Source of the DNA: an uncultured Lachnospiraceae bacterium
Lineage (GTDB): Bacteria > Bacillota > Clostridia > Lachnospirales > Lachnospiraceae
Assembly: GCA_902779355.1 (NCBI GenBank)
Contig: CACZBF010000014.1
Coordinates: 1-64,000 of the forward strand
Direction: 5' to 3'
Length of the DNA: 64,000 nt
Below the pieces are notes generated by a model, which searched no databases, had not been told where the DNA came from, and saw only the letters and a list, made by a program, of their open reading frames with translations. Within the stretch, counting starts at the first letter, position 1. Every line of letters starts with the position of its first letter. A program made the translations under genes and the position numbers. Of this stretch, positions 41,848-50,733 are shown in pieces.

Positions 41848-43041
41848 TTACCAATCCACTGCCCCGATCAGTTCGTCGATCTTAGGCAGGAAATTTTGTT
41901 TTGCGTCATCAATGCTGGCCTGAATGATCTCCGGTGCCGCGCCGCGTCCGAATACCGGCGCAAGCGCCACCTTGAGTTTGGAGAAAATACAGATCTGCTC
42001 TTCGATGCGGTCCCGTTCTTCCTTTGTTTTGTCTCCGAAATACTGATCAATCAACTTCCGCCAGGTCTTGGTGATCAGTTCCGCCGGCATCTTGGTGTGG
42101 AATTCCGCATACTCAGGGCTGAGTTTCACAAGATTCACCTGTGTCGCTGCTGTGGCAAGGAAATCAAAGATCGGATGGCCGATACTCATATCACCCATAT
42201 CGATCAGGATCAGATCCCCGTTCTGCCACATGACGTTGTTCGGGTGATAATCCCCGTGGATCAGCGTCTTCCGATCCGGAACAGACGCCACAAGGTCATG
42301 CAGCTTTTGCAGTTCTGCCTCGCTGTAATAGTCTTTGCAAGCGTTGATGGAATCATAGTAAATGTCCTTGATCGAACCGAATGCGGTCGGATCTCCCTCG
42401 GTTTCGTGGATCTTTTTATATAGGTGAATATATTGATCCGTATTCTTTTCGTAAGTGTCCGGGTTGTTTTTCAGAACCTGAGACAGCGGATCTGCGTCAA
42501 TAAGCTCAAACACGATCCCGTAGCGATCCTCATCCACCACGACCACGGTATAAGAAATTGCCGTCGGAATGCCATCCAGCAACGCCTGCTGTGCAAGATT
42601 CCTCTCCCTGTCGATGTCTTCCAACGGGGTACTCTTTTGGAAAACCTTGACGATATTTTCTTTGTCCATGCGGAATACCTGGCCGTTCGCGCCCTGCCCG
42701 ATCATTTCGCACCCCTCGAGTGAGTAGTGCTTCATGGCTTTATGAGCTTCAAACATCTTGACAAATCCGGTATCTTCCAGAATCTCAAAAATATCGGAAG
42801 AAATCTGGAAGACCTTGACCTTCTCTTTTTCTTCCTTCGCGATCGTCAGCAGCATGCGAAGCCCCGCACTGGAGATGTATTCCAGCTTCTCAAAATCCAA
42901 AGTCAGCGTCCCCTGCGGGTGATCTGCCCTGATCTGACGCAGTTCCTTTTCACAATCGGGTGCGTTGTCTCTGGAGATCCTGCCGCTGAATCCTACCACG
43001 ACGTTGGTTTTTCCGCTTTCCTTCAATTGAATTTCGTTCAT
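41848..43041 (-). CDS. STAS domain fused to aminoglycoside-phosphotransferase-like kinase
   Basis: 397 aa. Residues 1-100 are a STAS (anti-anti-sigma) domain. The phospho-acceptor loop is EYISSAGLRML, with Ser58 the residue usually phosphorylated. Residues about 108-390 are an APH/choline-kinase-like fold: glycine loop GQGANGQVFRMD, Lys in NIVKVF, catalytic HGDYHPNN (about 267-274) and metal-binding LIDMGD. STAS domains are classic substrates of SpoIIE-type PP2Cs, two of which are encoded downstream. No RsbW-like kinase is visible here. The kinase half may phosphorylate a small molecule, a protein, or the STAS half. Central gene for interpreting the operon. Confidence 0.88.
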   Translation of the reverse strand: MNEIQLKESGKTNVVVGFSGRISRDNAPDCEKELRQIRADHPQGTLTLDFEKLEYISSAGLRMLLTIAKEEKEKVKVFQISSDIFEILEDTGFVKMFEAHKAMKHYSLEGCEMIGQGANGQVFRMDKENIVKVFQKSTPLEDIDRERNLAQQALLDGIPTAISYTVVVVDEDRYGIVFELIDADPLSQVLKNNPDTYEKNTDQYIHLYKKIHETEGDPTAFGSIKDIYYDSINACKDYYSEAELQKLHDLVASVPDRKTLIHGDYHPNNVMWQNGDLILIDMGDMSIGHPIFDFLATAATQVNLVKLSPEYAEFHTKMPAELITKTWRKLIDQYFGDKTKEERDRIEEQICIFSKLKVALAPVFGRGAAPEIIQASIDDAKQNFLPKIDELIGAVDW

Positions 43042-43065
43042 CGCTTTCCTCCTTGCCTTTCATCT

Positions 43066-44817
43066 TTAAGTGCTTGTATAAAGTTTGTAGTAAGCGCCCT
43101 TCTTTGCCATCAGTTCCTCATGATTACCGCTTTCCAAAATCCGCCCGTGATCCAGCACCAGAATGCAGTCGCTGTTTTTGATCGTAGACAGGCGATGTGC
43201 AATCACAAAGGACGTGCGCCCCTCCATCAGATGATCCATGCCTTCCTGAATCAGCCGCTCTGTCCTGGGATCCACAGAGCTTGTTGCCTCATCCAGGATC
43301 AAAACCGGTGCGTCGCTTGCCACTGCGCGGGCAATATTGAGAAGCTGCCGCTGGCCTTCCGCGAGCGTATCCGCATCATGCGTCAACACGGTTTCATATC
43401 CTTCCGGCAGACGCTCAATGAAATCTGATGCCCTGGCATTCTCCGCTGCACGTTTGCAGTCCTCATCCGAAAGAGACGGATTGCCGTAACGAATATTGTC
43501 GAGGATCGTCCCGGTGAACATATGCGTATCCTGCATCACAAGCCCGATCATTTTACGCAGTTCTTCTTTTTTGTATTGCTGTACCGAAATCCCGTCAATC
43601 AGGATCTCGCCCTGCTCGATCTCATAAAACCGATTTAGCAGGTTTGTGATCGTCGTCTTCCCGGAGCCTGTCGTCCCGACGATCGCAATCTTCTGCCCCG
43701 GCTCCGCCGTCAGTGTCACATCATGAAGGACGGGCGTGCCCGGTACATAGGAAAAGTCGACGTGCTTGCATTCGATGCGACCTTCCGGTCGCTTGCCGTT
43801 TAGGGTGACCGTCCCTTGATCTTCCTCAGGCTCTTCATCGATCATCGCAAAGATCCTCTTTGCGCCGGCAAGAGCGGTCACACAGGAATAGAGCTGTCCG
43901 GATGCGAGGACGACCGGGACATTCATCGTTTTTGCCAGTGACAGGAACGCGATCGTTTTACCGATTGTCATGCCGCCCCAGCCGTTGATGACGCAGACTG
44001 CGCAAAGCACTGCAAAAGGCAGATAAAAGATCAGGTTTCCTGCCTGCATATTCAACGCCGAGATCAATCCCGTGTATTTCACCGCCTGATACGCAGACTT
44101 CTGAAGAGATGCATTCCGCTCCTGAAATTCTTCCTTACAGGTTTCCTCGCGGTGGAATACCTTGACCACCTTCTGCCCGCTCATGATCTCTTCCACATAG
44201 CTGTTCAGGTTGCCAAGCCGCTCCTGCTGCGCTGAATAATGGCCTCTTGCAGACATGATCACCTTCATACTGAGCGCCGTCACACCGACGAGCAGCACAA
44301 GGCCAAGAAGTGAAAGCGGTACGTTCAAGGAAAACAGCGCAAGGATCATCGCAACCGCCGTTACGATCGCGGAAAACAGATACGGCAATCCCTGACTCAG
44401 CATCAGGCGGAGCGCGTCAATGTCATTCGTATAGACTGACATCACTTCTCCTCTGGTGTGCGTATCAAAGTAGCGCAGCGGAAGCCGCTCCATTTTCGAA
44501 AACAGCTCGTTACGAAGGCTGTACATAATATCATGGGAAAGCCTGGCTGCCGCAAAGCCCTGGATCAGTGTTACGATTGCCCCCAGCAAAAATACCGCCG
44601 TCAATCCGAGCAGTGCCAGCGCAAGTCTCTGGAAACCGGGCGTTTTATCGACCATGGTAATGAGCGGTGTAATATAGTCGTCCACGAGGGAGGACAAAAA
44701 CCAGTACGACACCACCGACGTGATTGCCGCGAGCACCACGCAGACCATCAGCCCGATCAGGAGTCCTTTTCGTCTGGCGGTGATGTATTTCAGGAGTCTG
44801 AATAAAGTATCTTTCAT
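43066..44817 (-). CDS. ABC exporter subunit, catalytically complete half (pair 1)
   Basis: 583 aa. Six-helix exporter membrane domain (to about 320) fused to an ATPase domain. Walker A GTTGSGKT, signature LAEGQRQLLNIARA (LAEGQ in place of LSGGQ), and Walker B ILDEATSSVD with the catalytic Glu, followed by the H-loop VIAHRLST. Partner of the gene at 44814-46538, with which its ATG overlaps by 4 bp. Together they should form a heterodimeric exporter of the BmrCD/TM287-288 type. The start at 44817 is chosen over a longer frame. Substrate unknown; it may be the product of the downstream operon. Confidence 0.92.
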   Translation of the reverse strand: MKDTLFRLLKYITARRKGLLIGLMVCVVLAAITSVVSYWFLSSLVDDYITPLITMVDKTPGFQRLALALLGLTAVFLLGAIVTLIQGFAAARLSHDIMYSLRNELFSKMERLPLRYFDTHTRGEVMSVYTNDIDALRLMLSQGLPYLFSAIVTAVAMILALFSLNVPLSLLGLVLLVGVTALSMKVIMSARGHYSAQQERLGNLNSYVEEIMSGQKVVKVFHREETCKEEFQERNASLQKSAYQAVKYTGLISALNMQAGNLIFYLPFAVLCAVCVINGWGGMTIGKTIAFLSLAKTMNVPVVLASGQLYSCVTALAGAKRIFAMIDEEPEEDQGTVTLNGKRPEGRIECKHVDFSYVPGTPVLHDVTLTAEPGQKIAIVGTTGSGKTTITNLLNRFYEIEQGEILIDGISVQQYKKEELRKMIGLVMQDTHMFTGTILDNIRYGNPSLSDEDCKRAAENARASDFIERLPEGYETVLTHDADTLAEGQRQLLNIARAVASDAPVLILDEATSSVDPRTERLIQEGMDHLMEGRTSFVIAHRLSTIKNSDCILVLDHGRILESGNHEELMAKKGAYYKLYTST

Positions 44818-46538
44818 GCCGACTCCTTTCCTGCAACACCGCAAAGGTCGCGGTAGATCGCATTTGTCTGTATCAGTGCCTCATGGGTATCAAACCCGTC
44901 CACTCTGCCCTTATCCAGGATCAGGATCCGGTCGGCATCCTGAATGGAGCCCACACGCTGTGTGATGATGAGCTTCGTCATCTCAGGCATTTCGTTCCGC
45001 AAAGATGCTCTGATCGTCGACTCCGTCTCGGTATCGAGCGCCGACAGCGCATCGTCCAGGATCAATATCTTCGGCTTCCGGATCAAGGCTCTGGCAAGGC
45101 AAAGTCTCTGCCTTTGCCCACCGGACAGGTTCGCGCCGCCCTGCTCAATGACGGCCTCATACTGCCCTTCCTTTTCTTTGATGAAGCCGTCGGCACAAGC
45201 CATGCGGCATGCCGCCTCACATTCCTCCAGCGTCGCATCGGGCTTGCCCCAGCGAAGGTTCTCTAAGATCGTGCCGGAAAACAGCACGTTTTTCTGCAAT
45301 ACCACAGCAATATGATCGGAAAGCGTCTCCAACGAGTATTTTTTGACATCCACGCCGCCGATCGTCACGGTCCCCTCTGTCGCATCATAGAGACGGCTGA
45401 CGAGGTTGATGAACGACGTCTTGGAGGAGCCGGTCGCACCGATGATCCCGATCATCTCGCCGGAACGGATGGAAAGGTCGATATCCTCGAGCACGTTCTT
45501 GCCCTGCCCCTGTCCGTAACGGAAAGAAACATGGGAGAAATTGATCGCATCGCCCGTCATTTCAGTCACGGGGTTCTCATCTTCCACAAGCGTCGGTTCT
45601 TCCGCAAGCACCTCTTTCACACGCTTGATGGATGCAAAACTCGACGATACCTGGACAAAACTTAACACGAGCGTGGAAATATAGGTCATGATCTGAAATG
45701 CATAATTGATGAACCCGGCCAGATCACCGGTCGTCATGTCGCCGACACTGATGTATTTCGCGCCAATCCAGCTGATCCCGATAAAGCAGAACTCCAGCGC
45801 CAGCATCATCACCGGATTATTGAACGCCTGAATCCGTTCCACCTTAATAAAGCCCTTGCGCACCGCGGATGCCGGAACATCGAATTCCTCGCATTCCGTC
45901 TTTTCCTTCGCAAAGGATTTTACGATCCGGATGCCCGTCACGTTTTCCTGCACTTTGCCATTCAGCTTGTCATAGTCCTGATACACCTTCTGGTACATCG
46001 GGATCGTTTTTTTAATGATCAAGGTGAGAAAAACCGCAATGATGGCCACGCCGATCAAAAGCACAAGACTGAGCTTTTTATTCAGCGTTGCGGTCAGATA
46101 CAACGCATAGATCACAGACACCGGCGTCTTGAAAAAGCTGGTGAGGATCGTCTGTGCCATGTTCTGGATGTTGGTAACATCCGTCATGGTACGGGTCACA
46201 AGGCTGGAAACGCCGAATTTATCAAGATTTGCAAAAGAATAGGTCTGGACCTTGCCAAAAACCGCCTGCCGTAAATTTGCGGCAAGGCCGGTCGAAGCCT
46301 TGGCAGACTGCAGATAGCCGAGGATCGCAAAGATCAGCGTACCAACGGAAAGGACGAGGATAAAAGCGCCCCACTTCCAGACGGCGTCCATATTGTTTGC
46401 GGAAATCCCGTCATCAATGATATGCGTCATCATCATCGGGATCTCTGTTTCCAGGACACCACTTAAGATCATGAAGATGGGCGCAAGCAGAAATGCGCCC
46501 CTGTATTGCTTTATCTCCCTCAGTATCAAATCCTTCAA
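44814..46538 (-). CDS. ABC exporter subunit with degenerate ATPase site (pair 1)
   Basis: 574 aa. Membrane domain (to about 310) then ATPase domain. Walker A reads GATGSSKT, with Ser replacing the glycine before Lys. The signature LSGGQRQRLCLARA is canonical. Walker B ends ILDDALSALD, with Asp instead of the catalytic Glu, and the switch histidine is replaced in IITQRVGS. These are the marks of the non-catalytic half of a heterodimeric exporter. First gene of the run after pyk, 51 bp from its stop, with no terminator seen between. Confidence 0.92.
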   Translation of the reverse strand: MKDLILREIKQYRGAFLLAPIFMILSGVLETEIPMMMTHIIDDGISANNMDAVWKWGAFILVLSVGTLIFAILGYLQSAKASTGLAANLRQAVFGKVQTYSFANLDKFGVSSLVTRTMTDVTNIQNMAQTILTSFFKTPVSVIYALYLTATLNKKLSLVLLIGVAIIAVFLTLIIKKTIPMYQKVYQDYDKLNGKVQENVTGIRIVKSFAKEKTECEEFDVPASAVRKGFIKVERIQAFNNPVMMLALEFCFIGISWIGAKYISVGDMTTGDLAGFINYAFQIMTYISTLVLSFVQVSSSFASIKRVKEVLAEEPTLVEDENPVTEMTGDAINFSHVSFRYGQGQGKNVLEDIDLSIRSGEMIGIIGATGSSKTSFINLVSRLYDATEGTVTIGGVDVKKYSLETLSDHIAVVLQKNVLFSGTILENLRWGKPDATLEECEAACRMACADGFIKEKEGQYEAVIEQGGANLSGGQRQRLCLARALIRKPKILILDDALSALDTETESTIRASLRNEMPEMTKLIITQRVGSIQDADRILILDKGRVDGFDTHEALIQTNAIYRDLCGVAGKESA

Positions 46539-46589
46539 CGTTTTTGCTCCCTTTCTGTCAATCGTTTCCCGTCCAGGCGAGAACCACTC

Positions 46590-48008
46590 CTATTCTACGG
46601 TCTGTACACGGAGCATGTCCGTTGAGCCGGTATGTCTGAGCGGCACGCCGCAGGTCATTACGACAAGGTCGCCGCTATTTACTTTCCCCTGTTTTTTTGC
46701 TTCCGACAGCGCATAGCTGGTCAATTCGAACGGATCATCGCGTTCCTCCAAAAGAAGCGGCGTCACGCCCCAGGAAAGGCAAAGCTGCCGGAATGTCTTT
46801 TCGGAAGAAGTCCCGCCAAAGATCATGCTGTCCGGACGGTAACGAGAGATCATGCGCGCCGTCTTGCCGGAAGTCGTAAGTGTCAGGATCGCTTTCACAT
46901 CCAAGTCATAACTCGTCGTTACGGTTGCATGGCAGATCGCATCCGTGATATCCGGATTTTCTGTCCTGCGCAGGGAGAAGAACCGTTTCCGGTAATCAAT
47001 CTCTTCTTCCGTACGGGTCGCGATGCAATCCATCATCTTCACCGCTTCCACGGGATATGCCCCGCTTGCGGTCTCACCGGAAAGCATGATCGCGCTTGTC
47101 CCGTCAAACACAGCGTTGGCAACATCTGCTGCTTCTGCTCTCGTCGGTCTCGGATGCACCATCATGGAATCCAGCATCTGTGTGGCTGTCACCACCTGCT
47201 TCCCTGCGATCAACGCCTTTTTGATGATACGCTTCTGAATGATCGGCACTTCCTCGGGCGGCAGTTCCACGCCCATATCGCCTCTCGCAACCATGACCGC
47301 ATCAGCGACCTTGATGATCTCGTCGATATTGTCCACGCCCTCACGGCTTTCAATCTTTGCCATGATGTGGATGGACGAACCGCCGTGCTCTTCTAAGAAC
47401 CACCGGATCTTCTGGACATCTTCCGCGCACTGCACAAACGAAGCTGCAATAAAGTCTACGCCCTGTTCGATTCCAAAGCGGATATCCGCCATGTCTTTTT
47501 CGGAAAGATACGGCATGCTGATATGCACATCCGGGACGTTGATCCCTTTATGATCACTGACCTTGCCGCCGTTTTCCACAGTACAGACGATGTCTTCCCC
47601 TACGAATTTATCTACCTTCAGTCCGATCAGACCGTCGTCGATCAGAATACGGTTGCCAGGGTGGACGTCCTCAAAGAGCTTATCATACGTGATGAAGCAC
47701 CGTTCCTCGTTTCCTTTGCACTCCTTATTGGTCAGTGTAAAAGTCTGTCCGGCTTTCAGCTCGATCGAACCGTTTTCAAATGTTCCGGTCCTGATCTCCG
47801 GGCCCTTGGTATCAAGAAGGATCGCAATCGGATGGCCGACTGCTTTTTCCACCTCATGGATCCTGGCGATATGCATGGCATGCTGCTCATAATCCCCATG
47901 GGAAAAATTGAGCCTTGCGACATCCATTCCGACGCGCGCGATCTCTTCGAGCACGCCCGGTTGATCCGTCGCCGGACCGATCGTACATATGATTTTTGTT
48001 TTCCGCAT
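46590..48008 (-). CDS. pyk: Pyruvate kinase
   Basis: 472 aa. Converts PEP and ADP to pyruvate and ATP. N-terminal KIICTIGPATDQP, barrel motifs LLDTKGPEIRTG, IMAKIESREGVDNI (catalytic Lys and Glu) and MVARGDMGVELP, MLDSMMVHPRPTRAE, and the C-terminal allosteric domain. The C-terminal PEP-utiliser domain found in many Firmicutes pyruvate kinases is absent, giving the shorter E. coli-like form. AAGGAGG precedes the ATG. Upstream lies a large palindrome (48033-48308). Confidence 0.97.
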   Translation of the reverse strand: MRKTKIICTIGPATDQPGVLEEIARVGMDVARLNFSHGDYEQHAMHIARIHEVEKAVGHPIAILLDTKGPEIRTGTFENGSIELKAGQTFTLTNKECKGNEERCFITYDKLFEDVHPGNRILIDDGLIGLKVDKFVGEDIVCTVENGGKVSDHKGINVPDVHISMPYLSEKDMADIRFGIEQGVDFIAASFVQCAEDVQKIRWFLEEHGGSSIHIMAKIESREGVDNIDEIIKVADAVMVARGDMGVELPPEEVPIIQKRIIKKALIAGKQVVTATQMLDSMMVHPRPTRAEAADVANAVFDGTSAIMLSGETASGAYPVEAVKMMDCIATRTEEEIDYRKRFFSLRRTENPDITDAICHATVTTSYDLDVKAILTLTTSGKTARMISRYRPDSMIFGGTSSEKTFRQLCLSWGVTPLLLEERDDPFELTSYALSEAKKQGKVNSGDLVVMTCGVPLRHTGSTDMLRVQTVE

Positions 48009-48032
48009 GGGATACCTCCTTGAATAAATGCC

Positions 48033-48308
48033 GGAGTCAAAAGCGTTCTTCCTATCGTCAATTTGCGCATAAAACTCCGCTCACTGTAATCGGCGTCAAA
48101 ATTCTCTAGTCATTTGCGTACAGTTTTCTCTCCGTACGCAACCGGTCGCAACACGCCATCCTGGCGTGATGCTCCCTGTCTGCGCCATCCATAGCCCAGA
48201 CTTGCTGGTTACAAAGCAAATGCCAAGAGAATTTAGTCACCTCATAATGTTCGCTTTGTTTTATGTGCAAATTTCCGTATCAACACTATTTGTAGCGCTT
48301 TTGACTCC
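48033..48308. repeat. Large imperfect palindrome, candidate structured RNA or small mobile element
   Basis: It occupies nearly all of the 325-bp gap between the DUF308 gene and pyk. The outer arms 48033-48045 and 48296-48308 are perfect 13-bp complements. Further inside, 48060-48075 pairs with 48258-48273 (one G-U) and 48099-48117 with 48216-48234 (two mismatches). Local hairpins occur at 48115-48121/48134-48140 and 48152-48158/48162-48168. The pairing order is fully nested apart from competing inner hairpins. No ORF of note. No flanking target duplication is evident. Confidence 0.7.
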
Positions 48309-48333
48309 AGCAAAACGTTTGTTAATAAAAGAT

Positions 48334-48879
48334 TTACGCTGCTGCTGCGCTGTCGTCTCCGTCGTCTCCGCCACTTCCACTCCGGAAGCCGACATAGATC
48401 AAGTCAAAGCCCGCATAGATGAAGTAGAACGAGATCATAAAGCCGATCGCAACCACCTCAACCAACGGATGCACGAAGAAAATGATGCCCAGGATCACTG
48501 CAAGGATTCCAAGGATAATACCGAAGATCCACATTTTGTTCGGTGCCCCTTTGGCGCTCTTGATTGCGAGGATGATAGAAAGCAGGCCTCTTGCCACAAG
48601 GAATGCTGCCGCCAGATAGAGAATAATGAGATCTGTTCCAAGAGCGGTGCCCGGAGAGATCATGAGGATGAACGCAAGCACGATCGCAAGGATTGCAACA
48701 ACAATACGCCAGCCATATACCTTTGTGCTGACACAATTGACTACCGCCATGATGCCCCATACCATCAATACGATCGCAAGAAGCGTCGCAATGCTGAGAA
48801 ACGTCATGATCGGTGTCCACATGATCGAGAACCCGCAGATCACGAGCAACACACCCAGAATTACTGATACTACTGTCAT
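48334..48879 (-). CDS. DUF308 (HdeD-like) membrane protein
   Basis: 181 aa with six predicted membrane segments in three hairpins (for example VVSVILGVLLVICGFSIMW at 3-21 and LLSIILAIKSA near 99-109), as in HdeD-type acid-resistance-associated proteins. The function in Firmicutes is not known. The C-terminus is Gly/Asp/Ala-rich. AAGGAGG lies upstream of the ATG. It sits between the second ABC pair and the palindrome; no ordinary terminator is visible after it. Confidence 0.88.
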   Translation of the reverse strand: MTVVSVILGVLLVICGFSIMWTPIMTFLSIATLLAIVLMVWGIMAVVNCVSTKVYGWRIVVAILAIVLAFILMISPGTALGTDLIILYLAAAFLVARGLLSIILAIKSAKGAPNKMWIFGIILGILAVILGIIFFVHPLVEVVAIGFMISFYFIYAGFDLIYVGFRSGSGGDDGDDSAAAA

Positions 48880-48915
48880 TTTTTAAGTCCTCCTTGTTAT
48901 ATAAAAATCTTAAAA

Positions 48916-50733
48916 TTACCCAAACTGTGAATTATACAGCGTCGCGTATTTCCCGTTCAGCTGCATCAAGGTATCGTGATCGCCGACTTCCTTGATATCG
49001 CCGTTCTCCATATAAAGGATTACGTTGGCATCGCGGATCGTGGAAAGGCGATGTGCGATCACAAAACTTGTACGCCCTTTCATAAGCGTCGCCATGGCAT
49101 CCTGGATCACCTGCTCCGTGTGGGCATCGACGTTACTCGTTGCCTCGTCGAGGATCATGATCTCCGGATTCGCGACAATCGCGCGGGCGATGGTCAGGAG
49201 CTGTCTCTGGCCTTGCGAAATATTCTCCGCGCCCTTGCTGAGCATCATATCATAGCCACCCGGCATGGTCTTGATAAAGGTATCTGCGCAGACGGACTCT
49301 GCCGCTTTCTGGACTTCCTCATCCGAGACCTCGCGATCTGTACTGTATTTCAGATTGTCGCGGATCGTCCCTTCAAAGAGCCAGGTATCCTGAAGCACCA
49401 TACCGAAGTGCTTCCTAAGCTCATGCCGCGTCATCTCCTTCGTATTTACGCCGTCCACCCAGATCTCTCCGCCGTTGATCTCGTAGAAACGCATCAAAAG
49501 ATTGATCAATGTGGTCTTACCGGCGCCGGTGGGTCCGACGATCGCGATTTTCTGCCCCGGCTCCACATGCACGTTCACATCCGTCATCAGGAGTTTGTCC
49601 GGGAGATAGCCGAACTGCACATGCTTGAATTCCACCGCGCCGTCCGTCACTTCAGGCGTTTTCCCGTCTTCCGGATCCGGAATCTCCTCCTCCGCATCCA
49701 GAAGTTCAAAGACACGCTCTCCTGCTGCCATGGCTGCCGAGATCTGGCCGGCCATCTGGGCAAACGTCGTAAAGGGCTGCTGGAAGTTCTTGGTATACTG
49801 CAGTGCGGACTGTACATTACCGATGGTCATGGTGCCGCCCAGGGCGCACATACAGCCGATCAGTGCCGACACACCATAGCCCACGTTGTTCACCATCTGC
49901 GTCAGCGGCATCATTGCGCCGGAGTAACTCTCCGCTTTTTTTGCTTTCTCAAAAAGCTTTCCGTTGAGACTGTCGAACTTCTCAATGGCTTTCGTCTGAT
50001 AGTTGAAGGAGGACACGACATTCTGTCCGTCATACATCTCCTCCACATAGCCGTTCAGATCACCCAGAAGGTTCTGCTGCGCTGCATAGTTTTTGCCGCT
50101 GACCTTCATCACGGCACCGGAGGAAAGAAGCGTCGCCGGAATCATCGCCACCGCAATCAAAAACAGCCACGGATTGATGGAAAGCAGCATGATCATAATC
50201 CCGACCAGCATGACGATCTGTGTCAGCGCCATATAAAGATTCTTGCCAAACATGGTGTTGATGGCATCCACATCATTCGTGATCACCGAAAGGATCTCGC
50301 CGTTGGTACGCGTGTCGTAATAATCCAATTTCATCCGGTGCATTTTTTTATCAATCTCCGTCCGGAGGTTCTTTACCATCATTGCAGACACTCTGGCCAG
50401 CGTAGAATTCGCAACCATGCAGAAGATCCATGCCAGCAGATATACGATGACAAGCAGGTTGATGATCCACACCATGCAACCGACTTTTCCGAGGGGCATT
50501 CCAAAAACCGTCGTATAGACAGTGTCCGCAATCGGCGAGCCATCTGCCGCATATTCCACGACCCACACCTGATCTGCGATTCCGTTTGTGAGGATCGTCG
50601 TGATCTCACCGAGAATCCACGGCGCCAACACCGTAAAGACCGTTCCGATCACCGCCGTGATCACGGCAAGCACCATTTTCCCTTTAAAATCTCCCAGATA
50701 GGAAAGAAGACGTTTAAGCACATGCAATTTCAT
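48916..50733 (-). CDS. ABC exporter subunit, catalytically complete half (pair 2)
   Basis: 605 aa. Exporter membrane domain with a large loop after the first helix (about 45-75), then ATPase domain. Walker A GPTGAGKT, signature ISQGQRQLLTIARA, Walker B MILDEATSNVD, H-loop VIAHRLST. Overlaps the preceding gene by 20 bp. Forms a heterodimer with it by analogy to other Firmicutes exporter pairs, often drug or lipid exporters. Substrate unknown. Confidence 0.93.
   Translation of the reverse strand: MKLHVLKRLLSYLGDFKGKMVLAVITAVIGTVFTVLAPWILGEITTILTNGIADQVWVVEYAADGSPIADTVYTTVFGMPLGKVGCMVWIINLLVIVYLLAWIFCMVANSTLARVSAMMVKNLRTEIDKKMHRMKLDYYDTRTNGEILSVITNDVDAINTMFGKNLYMALTQIVMLVGIMIMLLSINPWLFLIAVAMIPATLLSSGAVMKVSGKNYAAQQNLLGDLNGYVEEMYDGQNVVSSFNYQTKAIEKFDSLNGKLFEKAKKAESYSGAMMPLTQMVNNVGYGVSALIGCMCALGGTMTIGNVQSALQYTKNFQQPFTTFAQMAGQISAAMAAGERVFELLDAEEEIPDPEDGKTPEVTDGAVEFKHVQFGYLPDKLLMTDVNVHVEPGQKIAIVGPTGAGKTTLINLLMRFYEINGGEIWVDGVNTKEMTRHELRKHFGMVLQDTWLFEGTIRDNLKYSTDREVSDEEVQKAAESVCADTFIKTMPGGYDMMLSKGAENISQGQRQLLTIARAIVANPEIMILDEATSNVDAHTEQVIQDAMATLMKGRTSFVIAHRLSTIRDANVILYMENGDIKEVGDHDTLMQLNGKYATLYNSQFG

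Noticed and set aside
37213..43041. Reading the STAS/PP2C genes as a standard SpoIIA or RsbVW sigma-factor operon
   Set aside because: No sigma factor, anti-sigma kinase (HATPase_c) or sporulation gene is adjacent; the neighbours are a ligase, transferases and an exporter.
48033..48308. Identification of the palindrome as 6S RNA, tmRNA or RNase P RNA
   Set aside because: No tRNA-like ends with a CCA or resume-codon tag, no conserved RNase P core sequences, and the helix pattern lacks the central 6S bubble.
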